64,000 bases of DNA, taken from the NCBI GenBank assembly GCA_016490735.1, contig JAEMWC010001443.1, positions 10,001 through 74,000 on the forward strand. Direction: 5' to 3'. Origin of the DNA: Pachyseris speciosa. Its lineage: Eukaryota > Cnidaria > Anthozoa > Scleractinia > Pachyseridae. Positions 54,076-64,000 of the stretch are shown here, one piece after another (position 1 is the stretch's first letter; each line of letters opens with the position of its first letter). A program made the translations under genes and the position numbers. Below the pieces are notes generated by a model. The model saw nothing but the letters and a program-made list of their open reading frames with translations. It was not told the DNA's origin and made no database searches.

Positions 54076-55770
54076 TTACAGATGGAAACTAAGAACGGAA
54101 ACCACGCGCTCTTTAGTGTGAAATAACTTCCCCTGGCTGCTTGTTTTTCTGCATGCGTCCCAATTGCCCTTAACTAAAGCAAAAGCAACATTAAAATGAA
54201 AGATAATCGTCGCAGTTTTCATCGCAATTTATGTCACATTCTTGCTCATATGTGCATTCCGAAGCAATTTTCAATAAGTTATTGTTCTGATGTTAGCCGG
54301 AAGTTCAGAGAATTGGCGAATTGTACTTAGATCTCATAAAGCGTATACCATCCGAGGTCAACCGCGCATTTTGGTCAAGTGTGTGCGCGAATATAGCACC
54401 ATTTTGCTTCGTTCTGCAAGCCCACGCTTTTGAAGCCTGCGGTGGCTGTCTCCACAGGAATCATGATCATCAGCAACGATGCACACGAGCGAAACTCCAA
54501 TGGAATCTTCACTAATGGAAAACAATAAGGCCAAAGTGACAGGATCGTGATTATAGGATTTGGAAAAAGTATCCAAATCTCTCATCGCGGCAAGAGACAA
54601 ACGACCTCAGTGTGCTGCAAGACATAGCTATAGCTAAAAAATGAGTGATTTTTTAATTCCGAATGAAGTGGCAATTTCTTCGTGATTTACGACGTACAGT
54701 CGTTTGAACCATTCATAACTGTATCTTATCTGTTGCCCGGCGTTCTGATCTCTGTTGTTGAGCCTCGTGTTCGAGAGATAGATCGAGTCGAGCACTTCAA
54801 ACTATGCCAGTGGTCAACCCGATTGCGCAGCAAACCGATTTGGTGGTTTTAAGATTTAAGAAGGTGTGTTCCGAGACAGGACGGGACGGAAACTAGCAAA
54901 CTTTCGTCGATGATACAGCTCAGTAAAATTGTATACATTTTAATCCACTTTTTTTTATGTGTGGTACTTGCATTTTAATCCAATTTCTCTGACGGGCCGA
55001 TTTGTTCTCTTTTTTTGTAAATGCTACTTACAAAAACCTGGAGTTCCTTTGAAATCACTTCCGATTTCTGTTTATAGATAGTGTCAAGAGATAACTGGAA
55101 ACTCAAAAAGCTCGCCAAATTAACTTATGTTGACAGGTATAAGACATGATTGGAGCTCTTTGAGTGAATGGCGTCTCCCTTCAAAACAATGGAGTTGATT
55201 GATAGCTTAATTATAATCTCCCACAAATATTCAGTGAATGCGGCGTTCTACGCCGCTTTCGCAATAAAATCGAGGCTCTAGCTTCTCATGAGATATATAT
55301 TTTGAAATCGGTTCCTCCGTCGGATGTAAACCAGACGCATAAACTCGTGAATGAAAAGAAGGATATTCATGCAAGCTACCTGGGTCTTCACTCATATTCT
55401 TGTTGCTCTTATTGACTGTATTGAATCACCTCAAATTATGTAAATGAAATATCAGCTTTCGCACTTGTCAAAACACCTATTAAAACACATTTAGGAGTGA
55501 CAACATAAAAACACTGACGGCCACGATTAATCATTGTTTCCATGCTTCTCTTATTAAAGCCAGGAAGTTAACTGCTTTCACTTTGACAATCCTGAAGAAG
55601 AATGTTTTCAACATTATGAGAGAAGCGCACATGGAAGAGAAAATTTTTATGAGGGATGCGAAAACGCGGTTTAATTTGTTTATAGGCTTCAATCGAAACA
55701 AACAAACAAACAACAAAGCAGGGCGTACTATAGCATAGACCGAATCTTGTCTCCCGCACCTTGTAAAACT
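54076..55770. other. Intergenic sequence, nothing recognised
   Basis: One minus-strand frame of 80 codons at 54,358-54,600 has no motif. Otherwise no support for genes or repeats. Confidence 0.3.
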
Positions 55771-56705
55771 CAAACCGCTTTGTGGATGTGTTTGTGACGT
55801 ATTATGATATTGCCAGCTGATCTTGCAAAACACCACACTCGTGTGGATGTGTTTGTTACGCCTTACGATCTTGCAAAACTTTACGCTTCTCGCATTCTGT
55901 GGATGTGTTTGTGACGTCTTAAGGTCTTGCAAAACTTTACACTTCTTGTCTTCTGTGGATGTGTTTGTGACGTCTTAAACATCTTGCAAAACTCTACACT
56001 CGTGTGGATGTGTTTGTGTCGTCTTAAGATCTTGCAAAACTCTACACTTCTTGCCTTCTGTGGATGTGTTTGTGACGTTTGTAAGATCTTACAAAACTCT
56101 ACACTCGTGTGGATGTGTTTGTGACGTCTTAAGATCTTCCAAAACTCTACACTTCTTGCCTTCTGTGGATGTGTTTGTGACGTCTTTAAGAACTAGCGAA
56201 ACTCTACACTCGTGTGGATATGTTTATGACGTCTTAAGATCTTGCAAAATTCTACACTTCTTGTCTTCTGTGGATGTGTTTGTGGCGTCTTTAAGATCTT
56301 GCAAAACTCTACACTCGTGTGGATGTGTTTGTGTCGTCTTAAGATCTTGCAAAACTCTACACTTCTTGCCTTCTGTGGATGTGTTGGTGACGTCTTTAAG
56401 ATCTTGCAAAACTCTACACTCGTGTGAATGTGTTTGTGTCGTCTTAGATCTTCCAAAAATCTACACTTCATGCCTTCTGTCGATGTGTTTGTGACGTCTT
56501 TAAGATCTTGCAAAACTCTACACTCGTGTGGATGTGTTTGTGACGTCTTAAGATCTTGCAAAACTCTACACTTCTTGCCTTCTGTGGTTGTGTTTGTGAC
56601 GTCTTTAAGATCTTGCAAAACTCTACACTTTCTGTCTTCTGTTTGTGACGTCTTTAAGATCTCGGAAAACCCTTGACTCGTGTGGATGTGATGTGTTTGT
56701 GTGGA
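55771..56705. repeat. Higher-order minisatellite, alternating about 52- and 60-bp monomers
   Basis: Monomers share GTGGATGTGTTTGTGACGTC, TTAAGATCTTGCAAAACTCT and ACAC. They alternate between a form continuing TCGTGTGG and a form continuing TTCTTGCCTTCTGTGG, so the repeating period is a dimer of roughly 110-117 bp, about eight dimers. The dimer keeps reading frames open on both strands (up to 193 codons on minus). Those frames are an effect of the repeat, not evidence of a gene. Each monomer contains TGACGTC, a CRE-like half palindrome. Confidence 0.9.
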
Positions 56706-57793
56706 AATTACAGCTGAACTTAACTGAACTGAGCTGGGCAGTACTTGATGAAAGTTACTCGCAAAGTAGTTCAAACATGGCTCAGTGGATGAAGTTAGCT
56801 AAATAGGGTGAGATAAACTAGCAGTAACGTTTTCAAGACAATCAGGCCGTTATCCTAAGTAAAACTGACACTTCTGTTGAATTGTATTCGTCCCCATCCG
56901 CAGCCCTTTGAAGAAAAAATGAAGTTATAGAGAATGTACACGCACCTGCAAGAAAGTTGTAGGACATGCACAAATGGAAAAAGCTAAGGCTAGAGTGGTT
57001 TCAGTTGAGTGTCGTAGAAACAAAACCAAAAGCATTTATTCTGAAAAAATCACAACAGATGCATACCATGAAATTAAGCAATCCGAGTACGGCGCTTATA
57101 GAACGGAATAGATATTTCCAGCTAGAACCATTGCATTTGAGAGGAAAGCGGAATTGTTCGAATTTTAGTGGCACTCGATCCTGTTTATTTATTAGTACTA
57201 TTTATTAGTACTACAGATAAAATTTCTGAAGACATTTGTTTAGTTCTGGTGGCGACATTTTTTTCAAATGGAGTTGCAAATTCTCTCTATATTTAAAACC
57301 ATTCTGTAAAAAAAAATATCATTCAACTTTCGTTTTCAAGTGAACAAGTGAGGTTACGCAAGATTAATTTGCCTTTGTAAACAAACCTTTCTCATTGGCT
57401 TTTATCGATAAACTTCGGATTAAAAACATAAACCATTACCTTTAAACACGGCCAAACCAAGTTTAGTCGCTTTGTTTGTGTTTTAAGGGACTGCTTCGTT
57501 GTGAATTTGGATGATTTCTTCGCTTGTCACGGATGCAAACCGGGACGCCATGTTTTCGAAATTCACACGAGGGAGCACGACACTCGCGAGTTGCTCGAAG
57601 GTAAATAGCAAGGGATATTCGGATTTTGACTAGCCAATCAGAGCGCTCCTTCAACGCTATCCACTGTTTTAGTATATACTAAAATACTATATACTCGTAT
57701 CTCATTTAGATTGCCTCTAAAGATTCACAGGAGGTTTTGAAACAACGACAAAATAATAAAGTATACCATGATTATAAGGTTGTATTACAGCAT

Positions 57794-57845
<52 letters not shown>

Positions 57846-58660
57846 AAACAAACAAAAGGAACAATTTAAGGCCTTTGTTCACTAGAATGCGCAATGTCGC
57901 TGTAATCAACAGTTTCCGTGTACAGAAATCGTTTTGCAGCATTGTTAGAGATCAATAATTTTAAACAGCATCTGAAATGGCTTCGCTATTTCCAGACGAT
58001 ACCTGAAAATATGAACATTAAGCTTGCCTTTAGGCGAATACTTGCTGCTTGCTTTCTGTCATTATACAAACGTAGAAATTAAGAAAGACGACCTAAAGGA
58101 GAACCGTCGTGAGGAGATTAGTGTTTTCAGATGTATCGCAAGGAGAGGCGCTGTGAAGGGGTAAATTTGCAGAGTATGTGCTTCACCAAGGGAGGAGGTT
58201 CCCTACGAGCAGAGGTCTCTGGCGGCGAAGGGAGGAGCATGTTTATTGTCAGGATTTAATGACAAGTAAAGCCTTTTCTTTGTAATAACGTTACTGTAGT
58301 GGCATCTACCAATTTATACAGCTGAGTGTACCATGACAGTCTATTTGCCTTGAGACTGGCTTTGTCAAGGTTGGAAACAGAGAAATAACGTTATTGGGAA
58401 TTCTTCAATTACAAACTCTAAAGTCCACTTTTTAAAACCACGTTAGACTTAAATTTCCGATTTGCTGGGAACCGGGAACTTTTCTCACAATTGCTGGCTG
58501 GCGAATATCTTTATGAATCCGATTTGCTGATAAACGACAAAGATTTGAAAGTTCTCCTAGCTGGGAGTTGAGATTTGTGTAAATTTCCTTGCTGGCTGAG
58601 AATCCTAGATACTGACGCTTGCTGGAACTGAGGATCGGCCTTTTTTTCCCACGAAAGTTA
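56706..58660. other. Intergenic sequence, nothing recognised except (TA)n
   Basis: A (TA)n microsatellite occupies about 57,797-57,842. The GCTGG-rich tract at about 58,465-58,630 resembles that at 49,525-49,640. No gene supported. Confidence 0.35.
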
Positions 58661-58664
58661 ACTA

Positions 58665-59235
58665 TTAATCAGGTGTGACTGCTCTAGTGTCAATTTTTTG
58701 TGTGGACGGATAAGAATACTTTTTAGAAAAAGAAGTCGTTGAGCACTCCAGGAAAGATTCAACGAACAGAGACGTCCAGTAGACAAAATTAACATTAAAT
58801 CCAAACCAACAACTGTTTCCGAACATTTTCTCTCTAATCCTAACCACTGACACACTGATATGCAACTTATCCCAATTGAACTAATCCTCCCCTCAAGTGA
58901 TTCTATTAGAAAAGCAAAAGAGTCATTTCTTATGGATTTCACGGGGACTTTAGAGGCCCATGGTTTAAATAGACGTGATGAATTGTAATTTAGAAAGGTT
59001 AATCTTCTTTTATTTTATTTTTATTATTTTTTTAAATTGTTTTTTGCATCATCGTGTAAACGTCATTTCCGCACCTCTTATGTATTGCGATATCCTCCAT
59101 AATATAATATTGCAATTTCATTTATAATTTAGTAACATCTAAAACTGAAGAAGGCTGGTTTGGCCATCCGAAATATTGTTCTCAAATATATTGCGTTGTA
59201 TCAACCTTGCAGTAGTCTTTGGACTTCTATTCGTC
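58665..59235 (+). mobile_element. Penelope-like element 3' fragment
   Basis: Plus-strand frames read PTTVSEHFLSNPN, MQLIPIELILPSSDSIRKAK and EAHGLNRRDEL, the end of a GIY-YIG nuclease (V-x-x-H-F, then I-P-I-E, then R-x-A-x-E ... G-L-N-R-R-D). About 110 bp further on is AAACTGAAGAAGGCTGG(T)TTGGCCATCCGAAATATTG, the type of 3' sequence seen after other cnidarian Penelope elements. The upstream RT is absent; the frame has at least one stop. Confidence 0.75.
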
Positions 59236-60840
59236 TATTAAAACAAGAGAAGTGCGCGATTTTTTTCTTATTTTCAACAAGTTCTTAATTTGAGAATTTT
59301 ACTAAAATTAAGAAAATTTTCTGAGATTAAAAAAAAAAAAAAAACAATGACAAAGAAAAACTTTTTGTTCCAAAATTACGAAATCGGGTTTTAGAGTGTG
59401 AATAACTCAAGTACGGGATATAACACATCCCTGAGAATTTGACAGGACGTTATTTACTTTTTTTTTAGTGCAACTATTAGAAACTAATCATAATACGGAT
59501 GCTATATTGAAAATAAAATATTGAACGGAATTCAGATCTCGTTATGCCAAATTAATCATATTCTGATACAACCGTGTAAGTGAATCAGTGAATTACGTCT
59601 TGGAAGGCCGAATGAAGGCAATTATGGCCTCATGTTGAAATTAAATTGCAATAAAAGAACTAAAGACCTTACAAAATTGCATAAACCTGATGTTTGCATA
59701 CACTTTTAAATGTTTTTACACTTAAGTTATTTCATATGTTTTATTTTGCGTGAACGTTTTAGTGTTCGAAATAACTCAGTGCGATGTTGCATTTTTTGGA
59801 GTTGCGATTGTTTCAATACTTATTACTGTTATTGAGATTTGCATAATGTTGAGTTAACGAACGTGATCGGTACTTCAAACTCGTGATTTACACATGCTTA
59901 CCAGACTGTCACTAAGCAACACGCATATATCCCAAAGGCTTTTGGAAAGCAAGCACGTAGGTTTCAACAAGCTGGAAAACCTTTCATCCTAGTAATTAAA
60001 ACTGTATCCTGAGAAGTGGTAAGATTTTTTATACTATGTGTAGGGAAATTCTTTGAGATTTCTTAAGTAAGCTGGGTTATAACCCTAATGATTACGATCT
60101 TCATAGTTTAAGATTCGGTGGCATTACATCTGTAGCGCTTAATAGTAGAAATTCGGTTACCGAAAGACTACTTAAAATACCTGGCAGATGGGAATCCACT
60201 TTTCAAGGGTATGTATGTTGAGGAGAGCCTTGGAAATAGATTGCTAGTAACAAAGTATTTACGTTTTTAATATTATCGAGCGTTTATTTCTCTATATTAG
60301 CGTAGAGAGTAAAGAGTTTTATTAAAAATTGTAAAAATAAAATTGTGATGTATTACGGATAATTTAGTCTACGATGGAAAAAACTGTGATTTTTTGATCC
60401 GCTTGCGCATCCTTCCATATCCCTTGTCCGATTTATTTGTATTACGGGAACTAGGCAAAAGTCACGGACGGTTGTATTTTGTATTCCGCAGTACTCCTAC
60501 GCGGATCCTGCCTGATTCGATCTTAAACGAAAGCGGATAAACTACATCCGATGAAGGTCAGACGCAATACATCGAAGTAGGCCGTGATGCGAAACGCGAT
60601 GAACACCACCCACCGCATAATGCCAAGGTTTCTATGTAAAACTTACTTAACATTGTTTTTGCTGTTTTTGCGAGGGAGTTGACACAAATTTAACTGGCGA
60701 ACGAACGTAAATGGGTTTAGAAATGATATGGTGTTCTGTTGTCCTTGACGATTCTTAACCCCCTGCTAACATTTAGTCTCCCCAATTCGAGTATCTAGCA
60801 TCTGTGCTCGGTTAAATAGAATTAAGACTTAAATAAATTG

Positions 60841-60881
<41 letters not shown>

Positions 60882-60978
60882 TATTATTATTATTATTATT
60901 ATTACTATTATTATTAAGAACATGTGTGACCTTTTCTTATTAGCCGCCTTAGACAACTTTACATTATATTGAAATGAA

Positions 60979-61014
<36 letters not shown>

Positions 61015-61079
61015 TGTCGGTGGGGGCGTGAAACACGAAAATTTGGTTTATCAACGGAGTGGATAATGTAAATTGATCA
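59236..61079. other. Intergenic sequence, nothing recognised
   Basis: AT-rich sequence with a long (ATT)n microsatellite at 60,840-60,916. No gene supported. Confidence 0.35.
60840..60916. repeat. (ATT)n microsatellite
   Basis: About 25 near-perfect ATT triplets with two ACT interruptions. Confidence 0.95.
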
Positions 61080-61084
61080 CCGTA

Positions 61085-61422
61085 CAGGGATTCGATTAGC
61101 TGACGTTTCGAGCGTTAACCCTTCGATGGAGCGAATCGAGGAATTGTGGGTTGTGTATGGTTTATATACAAAAAAAATGGAGTTAAGCTATTGCTGGTAA
61201 CATGGTAACGTGAACAACAGGAATAAATTAATTCAATGAAAAGCGCTCGTTGATACCATGGGGATTAAGAGTGCCGATTTGAAAGATCATTTTACGGATT
61301 TCCGTGGTACCTTGATGTAGGGAAATGCCGGAGATCGACATGTGTTGTTTGGAACGGCTAGGGAGATTAAAATGCTGAGCGACTGGTTTGGATGCATCTT
61401 TGTCATCTTTCTCAACATCACG
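61085..61422 (-). mobile_element. Penelope-like element 3' fragment, minus strand
   Basis: Minus-strand translation from about 61,420 reads KPVAQHFNLPSRSKQHMSIS, ISLHQGTTEIRK, FQIGTLNPHGINERF. This is the C-terminal part of a GIY-YIG nuclease (P-V-A-x-H-F-N, then G-I-S-L, then I-G-T-L-x-P-x-G-I-N-E-R-F). It is followed downstream by GACGTTTCGAGCGTTAACCC on the plus strand at about 61,102, the conserved 3' motif of such elements. Truncated, without RT. Confidence 0.78.
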
Positions 61423-64000
61423 AAGATGTTCTCGGAATCAACTCCGTTGATGAACCAAATTTTCGTATTATATTGAAATGGTTTTCCATGTTAGATCCAG
61501 ATCAAGCACTTTCACCCAACATTTGGCGTTGTGAACAAATGTTTGACATAAACGAAGTGATTGGTAGCCGAGTTTAAGAATGTTATACTATGCCTCTTCT
61601 TTCGGATCTTCACTCGAAACATTGTTTCAAACTGTAATTCACCAGCATATTGTTATCACAGCTTACCCCATTCATTTCACAGCCTTAGTCATATACGGGA
61701 AATTTCATTTTGTCCCGCAATGTCGAACACATTTCAGTTATGTAACAATGATTAGTACTTGCAACTAAGCCAAGCTAAATTCCTTCCATTTTAAACAAAT
61801 TAGGCGAACATGCATGAAAATTTATATGTGTTCATTTTCTAGATTAATAATCAGAGTTTTTACTTACAACAGTATCAAAGAAGATTCTCTCCATTTCAGG
61901 CTGCGTACTGTTAAAACTCTCTTAGTTTTGTTTGTTCACTTTCTTACAACAGTCTGCCGATGTACCAGGAAATGTTTGAATATCAGGTGCAAAGTTCCCT
62001 TTTATAGCGTTAGCAGAGAGTCAGGTTGGCTAGAATCCGAGTTTTACCTTTCGCATATTTAAGAATCATTTTGCAATATATTTGAGTGGCAGGCGTCTTT
62101 CTTTTAATTCATGAGTCATGGTTGCTTAAACTTCGATATGTTTAAAGTGTCCGCGGAATAGGACAGTCTCAATTTAGTGACTCCCCTAAGATATCTTTTC
62201 AATATCTTTGAACAGACCACCTTAGGTTGCAATTTCGTGTACACATCTTCCAGGACAGAAGTCACTAACGTCTTTTCCGCAAGAATTACCAACCTTGGGC
62301 ATACAACTACTTTAATTTTTTGCAGCCGTAGCACCACCCTAATATGGAACGGAACATAGCGAATGCTGTAATATTTTTAATGTTGGAAAAGCTCTTAAAA
62401 ACCTGTCCTTTTAGCAAAGAATTTTTTCGAGTATCCTTTTGCCAGTATTGAATAACTACATCTTTCAGCAAAGGTAAGGTCCTGTTTAACAAGTTAATGA
62501 TGTGGCTGACTCCGGTTTCCATCACGTTCGAGCACGCGTTAACTTTGATGAATCAATACTAGCACTTTGTCATTTGAAACTAATGATAGTGGTATAAAAA
62601 AAAGTGTCCAACCATTGATGAACAAACGAATTCGTGGGAGCGTATTCAGAGCCACCTTAAAATGTCGAAAATTTATGGTGACCCGGAATCCGCTTATGCG
62701 ATATTTTTTGAAACTTTGATGTCTTGGATATCGAGTTGCTAATTGACGCTCAACAATAAAAGTTGGTTCACCTAAATCGTTTTTTGATGAGTTGTTATCG
62801 CTCAAAACTTACGGTAGTAGTGTTTCCCTGCACAGGTTACACTGCTGTTAAGATAGCTTATTATAATCCCGCGGTTATGTGCAGATTTTGGTAAGAATTG
62901 TGCACTTTGTGATGAAAGCGCCAAACTTGGTGGAAATAAGCAATATAACGCAGGGAAAGATTTTAGATATGGAGCCACCGCCGAAATTAAGTTAAACACA
63001 AATTAAGAAGATGTTTGAAAAATGCCGCCATCTTTACCGAAGATGGATTTGAATCACCAGGAAGTGGATTAACTGCCGTTAAAGCAACCAGGTTACCATG
63101 TTGAAAACAAAAATTTTTGTCTAAGCAACGTAATACATATTTAAATCATCCACTAGGCGAAATTGATAAATTATAAAAAAAATACTGGAACTGTGGATAC
63201 TTAAACCAGATGAGAGTCTCGATGTTAAAAGTTTATCTTTTTCACTGCGTAATATTGATTTACAAATTTCTTTCCAATTAATATATTGGAGAGAATTTCT
63301 AAAACACGTTTTACAAAGCAATTCAAAGTACTCAGTTAGCATTTCCTGAAGATGTAAAGGCTCATCAAACGAAACAAGCTGTCCTTATTCAGTTGTCCTC
63401 CACCAAAAGATGTTTATGCCGTGTTTACACTTGAGCGTTTACCGTGGTTAAGATTGAACGAGGTCAAGTTACAAAACCGTAGTACATTCGTTTATCCTTT
63501 ATACTGGCTCAAATGACCCAAGTTGATCCTTCACCGGCACATTTCACGGAAACTGGAACAGCAACGTAGCGAAAAGGTTGAAGAAGACTTTAAACTGTGC
63601 TGGCATGAATGCGTGGTTTAAAGCCGGTCGAGGAAAGCCAAAATATGTTGCCGCCTGCATACGTTAGTAAAGCTTATCTTCCCTTGAATAAAAAAGATAT
63701 TGAATTAATAAACTGGTCTCGACTACATGTTCAAAGGGTTACCAAGAGGAAAATTGATAAAAAAAAAGTATAAAAAGTAAAAGAGAAAGTAATCACTTAC
63801 CTTTTGGACTGTCGATCTGTATAAAGGATTGTAGGAGTTATTGCTTTTCCATCTCTCTCTCTATTATCAAGTGCTTGACAAATAAAAATAGAATAAAAAC
63901 ACAAAATCAAACGAAAATATCATTTTTAATCGGTCAAAGGCACAGAATCTCAAGTAGTTAGCTTAGTTTGCGCAATATCTTTTCCTGTATAGAGGTTTTG
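61423..64000. other. Intergenic sequence, nothing recognised
   Basis: Short frames only. Contains the inverted partner (63,425-63,540) of the repeat at 47,435-47,540. No splice-supported exons were found by eye. Confidence 0.35.
63425..63540. repeat. Dispersed repeat, inverted partner of 47,435-47,540
   Basis: Reverse complement reads GAAGGATCAACTTGGGTCAT, ACGAATGTACTACGGTTTTG and TTGACCTCGTTCAATCTTAA, matching the other copy with scattered differences. Confidence 0.6.

Noticed and set aside
54358..54600. 80-codon minus-strand frame
   Set aside because: No domain, no splice signals fitting a chain, and codon composition not distinct from surroundings.
56193..56774. 193-codon minus-strand frame in the minisatellite
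   Set aside because: The frame is open because the repeat dimer has no stops in that phase; the opposite strand is also open, and nothing suggests selection on a protein.

Overview
The window is AT-rich animal DNA, most likely cnidarian (coral or anemone-like). That assignment is an inference from the repeat families: a CR1-type LINE whose ORF1 carries an SGNH/GDSL esterase, several GIY-YIG Penelope-like fragments, and a large Polinton/Maverick. No rRNA, tRNA or CRISPR was seen. Convincing host coding sequence is limited to one small multi-exon candidate on the minus strand near 3.0-4.5 kb; almost everything else that can be named is mobile-element DNA.

The centrepiece is an essentially complete Polinton/Maverick (virus-like DNA transposon) at 20,389-39,582. 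It has terminal inverted repeats beginning AGTAGTATAG, and a perfect 6-bp target duplication (CCGATG) on each side. Reading left to right it holds: protein-primed-type DNA polymerase B (-, broken), a free-standing HNH endonuclease (+, intact), integrase with chromodomain (-, broken), a phospholipase A2-domain protein (-, broken), duplicated zinc-ribbon genes (-), an adenain-like protease (-), a glycine-rich virion-core-like protein (-), the double-jelly-roll major capsid protein (-, intact), a small basic protein (-), a penton-like minor capsid protein (-, one stop), a coiled-coil protein (-, broken), the packaging ATPase (+, one frameshift), a 953-residue collagen/phage-fibre-like protein (+, intact), a second fibre paralogue with a different C-terminus (+, two stops), a small possible PLA2-like ORF (+) and a zinc-ribbon, VLTF3-like candidate transcription factor (-). 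Replication, integration, protein processing, capsid assembly, genome packaging and host attachment are therefore all represented, but the copy is not functional because polymerase and integrase are both broken.

The Polinton sits inside ORF1 of an older minus-strand CR1-type LINE (LINE A). LINE A is now scattered in four pieces between about 40.03 and 10.58 kb. It was also interrupted by a 4.4-kb second LINE (LINE B, 11,888-16,261) and by a 1.33-kb TA-flanked insertion (about 16,984-18,313). In each case the LINE A reading frame resumes on the other side.

The right flank (40-64 kb) contains two inverted-orientation copies of a 430-440-bp MITE with 6-bp target duplications, a 1.47-kb element with long inverted repeats and 9-bp flanking duplications inserted into a degenerate transposon-like gene (about 40.9-44.7 kb), Penelope fragments, a 134-bp minisatellite (53.1-54.1 kb), a higher-order minisatellite (55.8-56.7 kb) and simple repeats. 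The left flank (1-10.5 kb) holds a LINE 3' end, the candidate host gene, a Penelope fragment and a perfect 111-bp tandem duplication.
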